DNA of 53,466 nucleotides. Origin: Candidatus Nitrotoga sp. LAW. Lineage in GTDB: Bacteria > Pseudomonadota > Gammaproteobacteria > Burkholderiales > Gallionellaceae. Positions within the stretch are counted from its first letter, which is position 1. Each line of letters starts with the position of its first letter. Positions 24,651 to 33,562 of this stretch are shown one piece after another. The notes beneath the pieces are model-generated. The model saw only the letters and a list, made by a program, of their open reading frames with translations, was not told where the DNA came from and ran no database searches. A program made the translations under genes and the position numbers. Location: contig QFXI01000032.1 in the NCBI GenBank assembly GCA_003402315.1, positions 1 to 53,466 on the forward strand. Direction: 5' to 3'.

Positions 24651-24719
24651 TTTGTGTCTCCTTTTTGGAATAAAACGGAGACACCATGACCCTTGCAGGG
24701 AACGATGTCCCCGCTGGGT
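24648..24719 (-). promoter_or_regulatory. Repeated attenuator-like leader, copy I (first gene of operon)
   Basis: GCGGGGACATCGTTCCCTGC, then CATGGTGTCTCCG with TTTT, then GGAGACACAAAATG. GTGTCTCC is perfectly complementary to GGAGACAC at the ribosome site (8 bp). Because it precedes the first gene, this copy could control the whole operon. No convincing promoter was identified between here and 24955, although the spacer is AT-rich. Confidence 0.7.
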
Positions 24720-24770
24720 GGTTATGACGATTGCTCGTCTTCTGTTTGTTTTGATTGGTCAGCCGCCAAT
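24706..24770. repeat. 65-bp duplicated segment, copy 2
   Basis: Counterpart of 20516-20580 with three mismatches by eye. The minus strand again encodes a coding tail, AADQSKQTEDEQSS, ending in TAA at 24724-24722. No gene remains upstream. It marks a duplication that copied a gene end together with the adjoining leader. Confidence 0.65.
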
Positions 24771-24955
24771 ATCAGCTCATGGCATTAAGCACATGAACAA
24801 GATGTGACAGACACTACACAGGTTTTATTCTTTCTTCCATGCTGATAATCCGCAAAATCGCCGACTTTCGATCATATTTTTTCTGAAGCCCTGTTTCACT
24901 ATTTAGTTTTGTAATTGTTCTGTTTTTTGGTTCAAGAACCACAGAGGAGAAATTC

Positions 24956-25714
24956 TTGGAAAACGGTAAAGCAGTGAAAGGCGCATCAAAAAAGAAGTCT
25001 GATGAGTTCAGCAATCCATTCCTCACCCAAGAGGTGAAGATACATTCGTCACCCGCCCAGGCTGTTTTTGAAAACGGCTACGATAAATGTGATTCGGCAC
25101 TGCATAGCTTGAGCGTTGTTCTGCCAGCAGTACTCAAAAGTGATAACGAAATAATGACCGTTAACGGCGCGGTCGATCACTTGATTAACAATGCGTTTGC
25201 AAATCTGCGCAATGAAAGCGCGCGGCTCAAGAAGATCGCCGAGGACAACGGCATTGAGATTGGCAGGGTAAATTACACGAATATCACAACTTACCAAGCA
25301 AAAATAACTTGCAACAAGTCCGGCCAATATCTGCAAATGATCCGTGAGCTCGACAGGTTGATGGAGTTGGTGCATTCAACATGGCTTGCCGGATTCATCG
25401 CCGACGATGCAAAGGGCGCATTGGAGCGGCAATGGCGCAGGAAGACGCTGGGCGTTTCGGCAGAAATTTCTGCAATCCTGGCGCGCGCGTTCAGTGCCGC
25501 GCAGAAGCTTAAGCATGATGCTCAGGCAGAATCCGGCCGAGCGGCAACGGATAGCTCCGCAGACGAGGTAATAGGAACACCTAAGAAAAAGTCGCGCAAT
25601 GCGAAAATCCAGGCACCTGATAGTGCGGTAGCTATCGCTTCCTCGCCACTTGATGATGCGGTTCTTTCGGAGCGCACCACGAATCACGATGGTGTGGCAG
25701 CAACCAATTCCTAA
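24956..25714 (+). CDS. AcaB/PFL_4669-like ICE protein (probable)
   Basis: A 252-residue protein starting at TTG 24956 with GAGGAG seven bases upstream. The helical core (DHLINNAFANLRNESARLKK, QMIRELDRLMELVHSTWLAG, then QWRRKTLGVSAEISAILARA) resembles the integrating-conjugative-element family TIGR03761/DUF1845, which includes the AcaB regulator. The C-terminal 60 residues are low complexity and basic (TPKKKSRNAKIQA). If the assignment is right it may regulate or organise transfer functions. It is divergent from the RecE-like gene, and what followed it has been disrupted by a decayed IS110. Confidence 0.5.
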   Translation: MENGKAVKGASKKKSDEFSNPFLTQEVKIHSSPAQAVFENGYDKCDSALHSLSVVLPAVLKSDNEIMTVNGAVDHLINNAFANLRNESARLKKIAEDNGIEIGRVNYTNITTYQAKITCNKSGQYLQMIRELDRLMELVHSTWLAGFIADDAKGALERQWRRKTLGVSAEISAILARAFSAAQKLKHDAQAESGRAATDSSADEVIGTPKKKSRNAKIQAPDSAVAIASSPLDDAVLSERTTNHDGVAATNS

Positions 25715-25902
25715 TGTTGCCACAGGTAAAACATTTCTAAGCGCATGCGGTTATTTCATCTGGGCATTGCACCATTCAGGCCTGCCCCTCCCATGCTGCC
25801 CGTTCAGTCTAAAAAGATCATCGGCCCATTTTCCGAGGATGCGGACTTCTACGACATTCATGAACTGGTTTCGGATAAATCGAAAAAGCAACATCAGTGG
25901 TG

Positions 25903-26521
25903 CTGCCTTTCAGGAAGCGCGGGTACTGCAAACGTTGTTAGTACGCCGTGAAGCCATTGTCCAAGATTTCAACGCGAGCGCAATCGCCAGGAGAAAGCCG
26001 GTGCCACAGACACGCCAGCGCTTATTCATAAATCACTTGCAGAGAGCATTGAGTTTCTGGTCAAACAGTTAGCCCAGCTGCAAAAAGATATTGACGCACG
26101 TATCGACCAGCATTCGAATTTTCAGAACGATAGGGCATTGCCCCGGAGTATTCCAGCCATTGGCTCACAGGTGGGGCGCAATTTACTCTCTGTGATGCAC
26201 AATCATGATTTTGGTTCGGCTGAACAGTTGGCGGCTTATCTGGGACTCGTTCCGGTAGAACGACAGTCGGGTAGTTCGGTGCTGGGACGCGCGCGCATGT
26301 CCAAGGCCGGCCCCGCCAGAATGCGCGCCGTGTTATATATGGCTGCCGTCGTGGGGACACGCTACAACCCACACGTCAAAGCTGTTTATGAACGCCTGCT
26401 TGCCCGAGGCAAGTCCAAGATGTACTCCCTCGGTGCAGCAATGCGCAAGCTGGTGCATTTGTGCTTTGGTGTACTCAAAACTCAACAGCCGTATCAACAT
26501 GATTACTTGAAAAATTCTTGA
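25903..26521 (+). pseudogene. Decayed IS110-family transposase (C-terminal part)
   Basis: The frame EARVLQTLLVRREAIVQDF (to about 25975) shifts by one base into QRERNRQEKAGATDTPALIH, then continues to SIPAIGSQVGRNLL and YLGLVPVERQSGSSVLGRAR, ending at TGA 26521. This is the linker and Transposase_20 domain of IS110/IS116 transposases; the N-terminal DEDD catalytic domain is absent. An ATG at 26138 could express only the last 127 residues. The upstream frame 25745-25951 (MRLFHLGIAPFRPAPPMLPV) may be the start of an unrelated gene cut by this element. Confidence 0.75.
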
Positions 26522-26598
26522 CGTTAGAGACGGTATCTACCGCGCTTTAGCAGAAATATTCGAGCCTGGCCCCTTTAATTTAGCCGCAGGCGGTAAAA

Positions 26599-27072
26599 AT
26601 GACCCTTCATGGCAGCATTGTTGACCCGGCATATAGCCGGATGCTGATTCAAAAAACGGATTTGTCGTTGCAGGAAATTTTCGCGCTCGACCGGGTACAG
26701 AAGAAGTTGCCACTGGATGAAGCCATGGTAAAACATTTGCGCCGCGCAAATCTTATAGAGGGGCATAAACCTAACCTTCACGTCTCTGCAATGGTTGCTA
26801 ACGCGACTGCGTCGAAAGCTGATTATATTCGTACCCGTGCGCAGGATGATGAGTTCTATGCCAAGCTTGTTTTGGATTATCTGGTGAAGTTTGGAACTGC
26901 AAGCCGCAAGGAAATAGATGCCTTGCTGCTAGGCAAGCTTAGCGATGCATTGGACGACGGACAAAAGGAGAGCAAGATTGGAAACCTTCTTACTCACATA
27001 CGGCAAGCTGACCTTATTGAAAATACGGGTTCTCGCAAAGCATCTCAATGGGTATTGAAAGAGAAAAATTAA
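26599..27072 (+). CDS. C-terminal fragment of an AlbA_2/RecG-like regulator
   Basis: A 157-codon frame matching the C-terminal winged-helix part of AlbA_2/HATPase-type putative transcriptional regulators: FALDRVQKKLPLDEAMVKHL (near 32), LRRANLIEGHKPNLHVSAMV, YLVKFGTASRKEIDALLLGK and IRQADLIENTGSRKASQWVL. The N-terminal AlbA_2 and ATPase-like domains are missing, apparently removed together with whatever stood between it and the IS110 remnant 80 bp upstream. Such proteins often sit beside type III restriction genes, as here. Functionality is doubtful. Confidence 0.6.
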   Translation: MTLHGSIVDPAYSRMLIQKTDLSLQEIFALDRVQKKLPLDEAMVKHLRRANLIEGHKPNLHVSAMVANATASKADYIRTRAQDDEFYAKLVLDYLVKFGTASRKEIDALLLGKLSDALDDGQKESKIGNLLTHIRQADLIENTGSRKASQWVLKEKN

Positions 27073-27157
27073 GAATAAAAAGAATATAAAGAGCAAATTG
27101 AAAGAATAAATTCCCTCTAATTTTCTGTTTAATAAAGAAGTTATAAATTGAAGAGAA

Positions 27158-30100
27158 ATGAAATTAAAATTTAAAAAACAGCCATACCAGACCAACACCG
27201 TGGTAGCCGTGGCGGATTGTTTCGCCGGTCAGCCGAAAAACAACGGCTCCCAATATCGGATTGATCCGGGGAAAGCAGAGGCAGGCACTCCGCAGCAGCA
27301 CGGGTTTCTGGATGAGGGTTTCAAGAACGCGGACATCGCGATTTCCCAAACTGCGCTTTTGGCAAACATTCAAGCCGTCCAGCGTCACCAGAATTTGCCG
27401 CTGTCCGCCGCGATGGTCAGCAACAAGGTTTGCCCGGTCAATCTCGACATCGAGATGGAAACCGGCACCGGCAAGACCTATTGCTACATCAAAACCATGT
27501 TCGAACTGAACCAGCGTTATGGCTGGAGCAAGTTCATCGTGGTGGTGCCCAGCATCGCGATCCGTGAAGGCGTGTTTAAATCTCTGGAGATCACCGCCGA
27601 ACATTTTCTGGAAGAGTACAAGAAGCGCGCCCGCTTCTTCATCTACAACTCCAAGCAGTTGCACAACCTGGAAAGCTTTTCTTCCGATGCGGGCATCAAC
27701 GTGATGGTGATCAACGTGCAAGCTTTTGCGGCACGCGGCGCGGATATCCGGCGCATTTATGAAGAGCTGGACGATTTTCAGTCGCGCCGACCGATCGATG
27801 TAATCAAGGCCAACAGGCCGATTTTGATTCTCGATGAACCGCAAAAGATGGAAGGGGCGCAAACCCTGAAGTCGCTGGAAGAGTTCAATGCGCTGATGGT
27901 GCTGCGTTATTCGGCGACCCATAAGACCACGCATAACAAAATCCATCGCCTCGATGCGCTGGATGCGTACAACCAGAAGCTGGTGAAGAAAATTGCGGTG
28001 CGCGGCATTTCCGTGAAGGGCTTGAGTGGCACGAATGCTTATCTCTATCTGGAGTCCATCGAGGTATCCACCAGCAAGCCGCCGCTTGCGCGTCTCGAAG
28101 TGGAGATTAAACAAAAAAGCGGGATCATCAAACCCGTGTTGCGCAAGTTCGGAAAAAATGACAACCTCTTCGATATTTCCGAAGGGCTAGACCAGTACAA
28201 AGGCTTTGTCATTGCCGACATCAATGCGCACACGGATACCGTGTACTTTACCAACGGCGAGGAGATTCAGGCAGGGGAAGCGACGGGTGATGTGAACGCA
28301 TCGGTATTGCGGCGCATCCAGATACGTGAAGCCGTGAAAGCGCACTTTGAAAAAGAACAAGCGCTCTTCCATCAAGGCATCAAGGTATTGTCACTATTTT
28401 TTATCGACGAGGTCGCCAAGTATCGGCGCTACGATGAAAATGGCGAAAACCCGGGCGAGTACGCGCAGATTTTTGAAGAGGAATATAACCAGCACCTCAA
28501 TGAAGTGCTGACGCTGGAAGATTCGCCTTATAACCATTATCTGAGAGGAATAACAGCAGGCAAAACACATGACGGCTATTTTTCCATAGACAAGAAAACC
28601 AAGCGTCTTGTCGATCCCGCGACCGGCAAAAAGTCCACCGAAACGGACGATGTGGATGCCTATGACCTGATCTTGAAAAACAAGGAGCGCTTGTTGTCGC
28701 TGGCCGAGCCGGTGCGTTTCATCTTCTCTCATTCCGCATTGCGCGAAGGCTGGGACAACCCGAATGTGTTTGTCATCTGTACGCTGAAACACAGCGACAA
28801 CACTATCTCTCGCAGACAAGAAGTGGGGCGCGGTTTGCGTATCTCGGTCAACCAGAACGGCGACCGCATGGATGATCCGTCCACCGTCCACCAGATCAAT
28901 GTGCTGACCGTGGTTGCAAGCGAGAGCTACAAGTATTTTGTCACCGCTTTACAGCGCGACATCAGCGATTCGCTTTCCGAGCGACCACGGGTGGCAGACA
29001 AGGCTTATTTTGTCGGCAAGATTATGAAAACAGAGGCGGGCGATTTTGTAGTAACAGAGGATCAAGCAACGGACATCGAGTTTTATCTAATTCAGAACGG
29101 CTACGTCGATAAGAAACGCAATATCACCGACAAGTATCATGAAGCGAAAAAAGAGGGGACTCTGGAAGCGCTTCCAGATGAGCTGAAGCAGTATGCCGAT
29201 CAGGTGCTGGCCTTGATCGACAGCGTGTTTAGCGACGTGCAGTTACCGCTTCCTGAAAATGATCGTGGAGCGAAGCCCAATCGTCTAAACGAAAACTTCA
29301 ACAAGAAGGAGTTTAAAGAGCTGTGGAACCGCATCAACCGCAAGGCCGCTTACGGTGTTCAATTCGACAGCGCAGAACTCATCGACAAGTGTGTCAAGGC
29401 GCTGGAGACAGAGCTTCGCGTAACGCCCTTGCAGTACACCATACATACTGGTGAGCAGGCCGATGTGGCGACCCATGCCGGACTGAAGCAGGGCGAGGCT
29501 TTCAAGCTGACCGCGACCGAGACGGACAGGTATACCAACTCGATCCATTCTGCTGTGAAATACGACCTGCTGGGCAAAATAGCCGAGGCCGTGCAGCTGA
29601 CCCGAGCTACCGTGGCATCCATTCTGCGCGGCGTTAATGTTGCCGTATTTGCACAGTTCAAGACCAACCCGGAGAGTTTCATTGCACAGGCGAGCCGGTT
29701 GATCAACGAACAGAAAGCTACATCCATCATCGAACATCTGGTTTATGACCCCATTGCCGAGACCCACGACATCGACATCTTTACTCAAGGCCAAAGCAAG
29801 CAGGATTTCAGCAAGGCAGGCTCGTCCCTGAAGCGCCATATCTATGACTATGTGATTACCGATTCCAATATTGAACGCGAGTTCGTCAAGGAGCTGGACA
29901 CCAGTACCGAGGTGGTCGTTTATGCCAAGCTGCCAAAGGGATTTTTTATACCTACTCCGGTAGGCAACTACAACCCAGACTGGGCCATCGCTTTCCATGA
30001 AGGCGCTGTCAAACACATCTATTTTATTGCCGAGACCAAAGGCACCATGTCTACCATGGAATTGCGAAAAATCGAAGAATGCAGAATCGAATGTGCGCGC

Positions 30101-30184
30101 AAGTTCTTCACCAAAATCACTTCCGACCAAGTGAAATACGATGTGGTAGACAGCTATGGCAAGCTGATGGAATTGGTGAAGTAA
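27158..30184 (+). CDS. res: Type III restriction enzyme Res subunit
   Basis: A 1008-residue Res-type helicase-nuclease. The superfamily 2 helicase motifs are clear: [18 protein letters not shown] (motif I, near 105), [13 protein letters not shown] (motif II, near 225), LRYSATHKT (motif III, near 250), and late motifs [20 protein letters not shown] and [14 protein letters not shown] (near 530-565). The C-terminal PD-(D/E)xK nuclease reads [16 protein letters not shown] then [12 protein letters not shown] (near 935-965). Length is normal and the frame intact. The Mod methyltransferase normally required for specificity and protection is not in the window, so this Res may be inactive, silenced or dependent on a distant partner. 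Confidence 0.9.
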   Translation: MKLKFKKQPYQTNTVVAVADCFAGQPKNNGSQYRIDPGKAEAGTPQQHGFLDEGFKNADIAISQTALLANIQAVQRHQNLPLSAAMVSNKVCPVNLDIEMETGTGKTYCYIKTMFELNQRYGWSKFIVVVPSIAIREGVFKSLEITAEHFLEEYKKRARFFIYNSKQLHNLESFSSDAGINVMVINVQAFAARGADIRRIYEELDDFQSRRPIDVIKANRPILILDEPQKMEGAQTLKSLEEFNALMVLRYSATHKTTHNKIHRLDALDAYNQKLVKKIAVRGISVKGLSGTNAYLYLESIEVSTSKPPLARLEVEIKQKSGIIKPVLRKFGKNDNLFDISEGLDQYKGFVIADINAHTDTVYFTNGEEIQAGEATGDVNASVLRRIQIREAVKAHFEKEQALFHQGIKVLSLFFIDEVAKYRRYDENGENPGEYAQIFEEEYNQHLNEVLTLEDSPYNHYLRGITAGKTHDGYFSIDKKTKRLVDPATGKKSTETDDVDAYDLILKNKERLLSLAEPVRFIFSHSALREGWDNPNVFVICTLKHSDNTISRRQEVGRGLRISVNQNGDRMDDPSTVHQINVLTVVASESYKYFVTALQRDISDSLSERPRVADKAYFVGKIMKTEAGDFVVTEDQATDIEFYLIQNGYVDKKRNITDKYHEAKKEGTLEALPDELKQYADQVLALIDSVFSDVQLPLPENDRGAKPNRLNENFNKKEFKELWNRINRKAAYGVQFDSAELIDKCVKALETELRVTPLQYTIHTGEQADVATHAGLKQGEAFKLTATETDRYTNSIHSAVKYDLLGKIAEAVQLTRATVASILRGVNVAVFAQFKTNPESFIAQASRLINEQKATSIIEHLVYDPIAETHDIDIFTQGQSKQDFSKAGSSLKRHIYDYVITDSNIEREFVKELDTSTEVVVYAKLPKGFFIPTPVGNYNPDWAIAFHEGAVKHIYFIAETKGTMSTMELRKIEECRIECARKFFTKITSDQVKYDVVDSYGKLMELVK

Positions 30185-30249
30185 ATCACATCCGTGTCTG
30201 TAAATGGAAGGCTAAACACCTCGGTGCATCATATTTACAAGCACCAATG

Positions 30250-30279
30250 CTGGATGCCAAACTTTCAAATGGCATCCAG
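30250..30279. terminator. Perfect 10-bp hairpin after res
   Basis: CTGGATGCCA (30250-30259) and TGGCATCCAG (30270-30279) with a 10-base loop, 66 bp after the res stop. There is no T-run, so it is a weak terminator candidate or an mRNA-stabilising stem. Confidence 0.4.
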
Positions 30280-30335
30280 GCTGGAGTAAAATTCGACGCT
30301 TCACACAAAATCACATCGCTAACCAATCCTCGCCA

Positions 30336-30620
30336 ATGAACCGCTCCGAACTCATAGAACGCATCGCCAACCGATTCCCACAACTTCAACTCAAGGATGC
30401 CGAGTTTGGGGTGAGGGTTATTCATGAGGTCTTGTCCAATGCGCTATCAAAGGGAGACAGAATAGAAATTCGTGGCTTCGGGAGTTTCGCTCTCAATTAC
30501 AGGCCGCCGCGCACGGGGCGCAATCCGAAGATGGGCAGCAAGGTGTCAGTGCCAGCCAAGTATGTGCCGCACTTCAAAGCCGGTAAGGAGCTTAGGGAGC
30601 GGGTAGCTAAAAGCAAGTGA
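30336..30620 (+). CDS. IHF-beta-like DNA-bending protein
   Basis: A 94-residue IHF beta-type protein: start [20 protein letters not shown], core [20 protein letters not shown] then [20 protein letters not shown] with the intercalating proline in RNPKMG, and the usual end [12 protein letters not shown]. Length equals chromosomal IHF-beta. It is one of two IHF-beta-type genes in the window and differs from the one at 52.4 kb by many substitutions. No alpha-subunit gene is present; the product might act alone or pair with the host IHF-alpha. It follows res and is convergent with the capP gene. Confidence 0.92.
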   Translation: MNRSELIERIANRFPQLQLKDAEFGVRVIHEVLSNALSKGDRIEIRGFGSFALNYRPPRTGRNPKMGSKVSVPAKYVPHFKAGKELRERVAKSK

Positions 30621-30701
30621 CCCATGGGAACAGGGCTAATCGTTATTGGACTAATCTGCCTGAGCTTGGCTCTTCCGACTCTGCTGATAATCGCTATTCT
30701 T

Positions 30702-31553
30702 TTACCACAAAGGCCAAACGTCTGTTGAACGCGGCAGAAAAAGTAAGCTCAGCACGGTATCGTACCGCTCGGCATGTATCTTCATTTCGCGTACTGAGAT
30801 GTGGGAGGCTGCGTGAGGAAACCAAATAGAAGCTGGAATCTCTACCCCCAGCCGATTATGCTTGACTGACGAATCTTGTGCTAACGCCCCCATTGGAACA
30901 GGAATTACGTTATTCCGCGTTCGAAAGAATGCGCCAGCCTTGAAAGCAGGTTCACTTGACCACGACCAGTTAATGAATCCATCGTTCGAGTGCACCAGCA
31001 CAGCCTTTTCATCGGTGTATTGCAACCACTTTAAGATGGCTGCTGTCAGCGAAACGCCGTAGCGGTCGGCACAGTGTCCAAACAAGTCCAAATCAACAGT
31101 AGAGGTGACCTGCTTGCGATAGTCATCAAGCGGCATTAACAGATAAGACGCAAACAGATCGGCTTGTGCCTCTATATCGTGATCGTCTTGCGACCAATTC
31201 AACATATCGGCATCACTACACTGGAACGACTCCCTCATTTTCCTATGAAGAATGTAGTGTCCTAGTTCATGCGCTTGTGTGAATCGGACTCGCCCAGTTG
31301 AGGATATAACGCTGTTGTATAGGAGTAACCAATCCTTCTTTCCCTCTCCAGGGAAGAGTGCCCCGTCAAAGCCTTTGATATCAGTCGATTGAACCTGTGT
31401 GATTGGGTCGGGCCAGCCAAAAATGCGAGCCGCATCCAGTGCGAGCGGTGTGACCTCCACAGGGAAGCGATCCAGCCCATGTGCCAAGCTGAACGCCTCA
31501 GTGAGCTTTACCAAGCGGTTGGCTGCCCGCTGTGGGGTCCGAATTTCGCTCAT
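30702..31553 (-). CDS. capP: CapP-like ImmA/IrrE zinc metallopeptidase
   Basis: A 283-residue COG2856-type peptidase. The metal site reads RFTQAHELGHYILHRKM (HEXXH, near 90), with the third ligand and helix in DDHDIEAQADLFASYLLMPL (near 128). The C-terminal part (about 165-283) is a sensory-type domain. It is encoded directly after a helix-turn-helix gene (TAATG overlap) and divergent from a CBASS operon. This is the arrangement described for CapH/CapP, where the peptidase cleaves the repressor on DNA damage. The match in family, pairing and position is good; the trigger is inferred from that precedent. Confidence 0.8.
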   Translation of the reverse strand: MSEIRTPQRAANRLVKLTEAFSLAHGLDRFPVEVTPLALDAARIFGWPDPITQVQSTDIKGFDGALFPGEGKKDWLLLYNSVISSTGRVRFTQAHELGHYILHRKMRESFQCSDADMLNWSQDDHDIEAQADLFASYLLMPLDDYRKQVTSTVDLDLFGHCADRYGVSLTAAILKWLQYTDEKAVLVHSNDGFINWSWSSEPAFKAGAFFRTRNNVIPVPMGALAQDSSVKHNRLGVEIPASIWFPHAASHISVREMKIHAERYDTVLSLLFLPRSTDVWPLW

Positions 31554-31876
31554 TACGAAGGTTTCTTGAAGGCACTTAGTATCTTGCGAAGATGATCTTT
31601 TGCTACAGGATCAAGCTTCTGGTAACCGCGAAAAAATGCTTCATCCAAATGTCGCTCTTCGGGAGCGCGCACATCCTCCTCGATGAAGTATGCAGCGGAT
31701 ACACCCAGTACATCGGCTAAGGCGGTAAGTTTTTCCGCAGAAGGCCGTTGGGATTCTCGATTCTCAAGTTCCCATAAATAACTCTTGCTTAGTCCTGCAA
31801 GGTCGGCCAGTTTTTCGAGCGTCAATTGACGCTCCTTACGAAGTTCGCGCAATTTTTCGCCAAGACGGGTTGCCAT
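31553..31876 (-). CDS. capH: CapH-like XRE helix-turn-helix repressor
   Basis: A 107-residue regulator. The helix-turn-helix domain covers about residues 1-65 (LRELRKERQLTLEKLADLAG then LSKSYLWELENRESQRPSAE), followed by a helical segment FFRGYQKLDPVAKDHLRKIL that could mediate dimerisation. ATG 31876 (MATRLGEKL) is chosen over 31894 because AAGGAAA lies about eight bases upstream. Its stop overlaps the capP start. It probably represses both itself and the divergent CBASS promoter by binding the repeats at 31919-31997. Confidence 0.8.
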   Translation of the reverse strand: MATRLGEKLRELRKERQLTLEKLADLAGLSKSYLWELENRESQRPSAEKLTALADVLGVSAAYFIEEDVRAPEERHLDEAFFRGYQKLDPVAKDHLRKILSAFKKPS

Positions 31877-31918
31877 AGTCGCGTTTCCTTTCAATCAATG
31901 CACAATTGCAATATTACC

Positions 31919-31997
31919 ACGATTCCGAACTTTTTAATTGACAATCGAAAAAACAGGCGTATTATGCCAACTTGTTCACGATCCCGAACTTTTAATT
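31919..31997 (+). promoter_or_regulatory. CBASS promoter bracketed by two direct repeats
   Basis: A good sigma70 promoter TTGACA (31938-31943) - 16 bp - TATTAT (31960-31965) points at the CD-NTase gene. ACGATTCCGAAC followed by TTTTTAATT (31919-31939) overlaps its -35 box. The near-identical ACGATCCCGAACTTTTAATT (31978-31997) lies just past the expected start of transcription. A repressor on both copies would shut the promoter. Copy 1 also covers the probable leftward capH promoter region. Confidence 0.7.
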
Positions 31998-32075
31998 AGG
32001 GTACGTTAATATATCGACTGGTTCGATTTGGATAACTAAGCCCACGAATGCAACTGATATGAAAGGATCTTTTAG

Positions 32076-33041
32076 ATGTCCAGATCACATGTAGACCATC
32101 CAGACCTTGTTCGCTTTGCCAATGAGAAGGTCAATCTCCCGAAAGACAAGGCCGATGAATACCGCGCCCAAGCGAGAGGCCTACGGGAAAAGCTGGAAGG
32201 CTACCTAAAAGAGCATCCAGACTTTTCGTTAAAGCGGATGCAATTGTCGGGCGGCCTTGCTAAGGGCACGGCCCTGCGATCACTCAACGACATTGATGTT
32301 GCTGTTTATATCAGTGGCTCCGATGCGCCGCATGATCTTCGTGCATTGCTTGATTATCTGGCTGAACGGCTGCGCGGAGCATATCCAAACTTCAGTCCAG
32401 ACCAAGTTAAGCCACAGACCTATTCAGTCACAGTGTCCTTCCGTGGCTCTGGCCTAGACGTGGATGTGGTGCCCGTGCTGTACGACGGCCTGCCCGATTG
32501 GCGCGGCAACTTAGTTAGCCAAGAAGATGGGGCATTTCTGGAAACCAGTATCCCACTGCACCTAGAGTTCGCACGCAAGCGCAAACAAGCACAGCAGACG
32601 CACTTTGCTCAAGTCGTACGATTGGTGAAGTTCTGGGCTCGCCGCATGAAGCAAGAGCGAGATGGTTTCCGCTTCAAGTCGTTTATGATCGAAATGATTC
32701 TTGCAAAGCTGTGCGACGACGGAGTGGATTTTTCCGACTATCCTGAGGCAATGCAAGAGTTCTTCACTTATGTGGCGCGTAGCAATCTGCGTGAACGCAT
32801 TGTGTTCGAGGATCACTACAAGACATCTGAGGTCGGCAAATTCAACGATCCCGTTCAAATCATTGATCCGATCAATGCCACCAACAATGTTGCATGCCTA
32901 TATACCGCAGAGAACGCAGATGCCATAGTTGATGCTGCCCTTGATGCCGGTGATGCAATCGATGCGGCGCTTAGTGCTCCGACAAAGGAGTTGACGGTGT
33001 ACTACTGGCAGAAAGTTTTCGGCTCTGCTTTCCAAGGATAA
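32076..33041 (+). CDS. CBASS CD-NTase (cyclic oligonucleotide synthase)
   Basis: A 321-residue cGAS/DncV-like nucleotidyltransferase that makes the CBASS second messenger. The nucleotidyltransferase core shows SGGLAKGTALRSLNDIDVAV (G[GS] motif and DxD metal site, near 58-75) and the third acidic residue in GSGLDVDVVPVLYD (near 127). The OAS1-C-like helical part has VVRLVKFWARRMKQERDGFR then FKSFMIEMIL (near 185). The ribosome site AAAGGAT is about 8 bases before ATG 32076. It heads an operon with HORMA and TRIP13-like genes, which define type III CBASS. The product nucleotide cannot be read from sequence. Confidence 0.92.
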   Translation: MSRSHVDHPDLVRFANEKVNLPKDKADEYRAQARGLREKLEGYLKEHPDFSLKRMQLSGGLAKGTALRSLNDIDVAVYISGSDAPHDLRALLDYLAERLRGAYPNFSPDQVKPQTYSVTVSFRGSGLDVDVVPVLYDGLPDWRGNLVSQEDGAFLETSIPLHLEFARKRKQAQQTHFAQVVRLVKFWARRMKQERDGFRFKSFMIEMILAKLCDDGVDFSDYPEAMQEFFTYVARSNLRERIVFEDHYKTSEVGKFNDPVQIIDPINATNNVACLYTAENADAIVDAALDAGDAIDAALSAPTKELTVYYWQKVFGSAFQG

Positions 33042-33046
33042 ATATT

Positions 33047-33562
33047 ATGAGCTACAGCTACACAACCACTGAAACAAAAACCTTTACCCTGACGCATGCT
33101 CGACATCTGGCTGCTAAGGTGGCTACTGATCTGAAGCGGCTGAAACGACTCTACGGAGAATTATCTGATGATCGAATAGAGCAGTTTGAAGGAGAGGCAA
33201 CAGAGCTGTTGCGGCAAGGTTATCTAGAAAGTGTGACCTATGGATTCCAGCGAAATGGCAATTGGATCGAGCCGACGTTGCAATATACCGCTAAAGAACT
33301 TGCCGATAGTGGAGGGGACGACGATCCTGGGCGCGTCCGCCCCGGTGCGAACATCGCTGGCGCTTCGTTCTATAGCTTCCTAACTTACACCCAAGCATGG
33401 CATGCTCTCACGGCGCAACAGCGCGAAGCCATCGAACAACAGTTGCCTGTCCAACGTACAGGTGCTAACGAACCGCAGGTCGAAGGCGGACGCTTCGTAG
33501 ATGACAGAACCTATTCATCCGGCGGTCGCGCGCTTGGACGAGCCAGTGTAAGGAGCTATTGA
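33047..33562 (+). CDS. cap7: CBASS HORMA-domain protein (Cap7)
   Basis: A 171-residue bacterial HORMA protein: start SYSYTTTETKTFTLTHARHL, then YGFQRNGNWIEPTLQYTAKE (near 65), NIAGASFYSFLTYTQAWHAL (near 100) and the C-terminal safety-belt region RTYSSGGRALGRASVRSY. In type III CBASS the HORMA protein binds a peptide ligand and then activates the CD-NTase. It starts 5 bases after the CD-NTase stop and its own stop overlaps the next ATG. Only one HORMA gene is present. Confidence 0.9.
   Translation: MSYSYTTTETKTFTLTHARHLAAKVATDLKRLKRLYGELSDDRIEQFEGEATELLRQGYLESVTYGFQRNGNWIEPTLQYTAKELADSGGDDDPGRVRPGANIAGASFYSFLTYTQAWHALTAQQREAIEQQLPVQRTGANEPQVEGGRFVDDRTYSSGGRALGRASVRSY

Noticed and set aside
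17557-24720. Repeated leaders interpreted as a CRISPR array
   Set aside because: The repeats are hundreds of bases apart with genes between them, have no uniform spacers and sit exactly at gene starts.
24814-24955. Minus-strand coding-like stretch (KNRTITKLNSETGLQKKYDR, SMEERIKPV) before the RecE-like gene
   Set aside because: The only starts lie inside the divergent AcaB-like gene or lack a ribosome site. It could be a small real gene but cannot be supported.
27164-28114. 316-codon open frame antisense to res
   Set aside because: It is the complement of a strongly conserved helicase region; its codon pattern mirrors the sense gene and it has no ribosome site.
29285-30130. 281-codon open frame antisense to the end of res
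   Set aside because: Shadow of the res coding sequence; no motifs or ribosome site.
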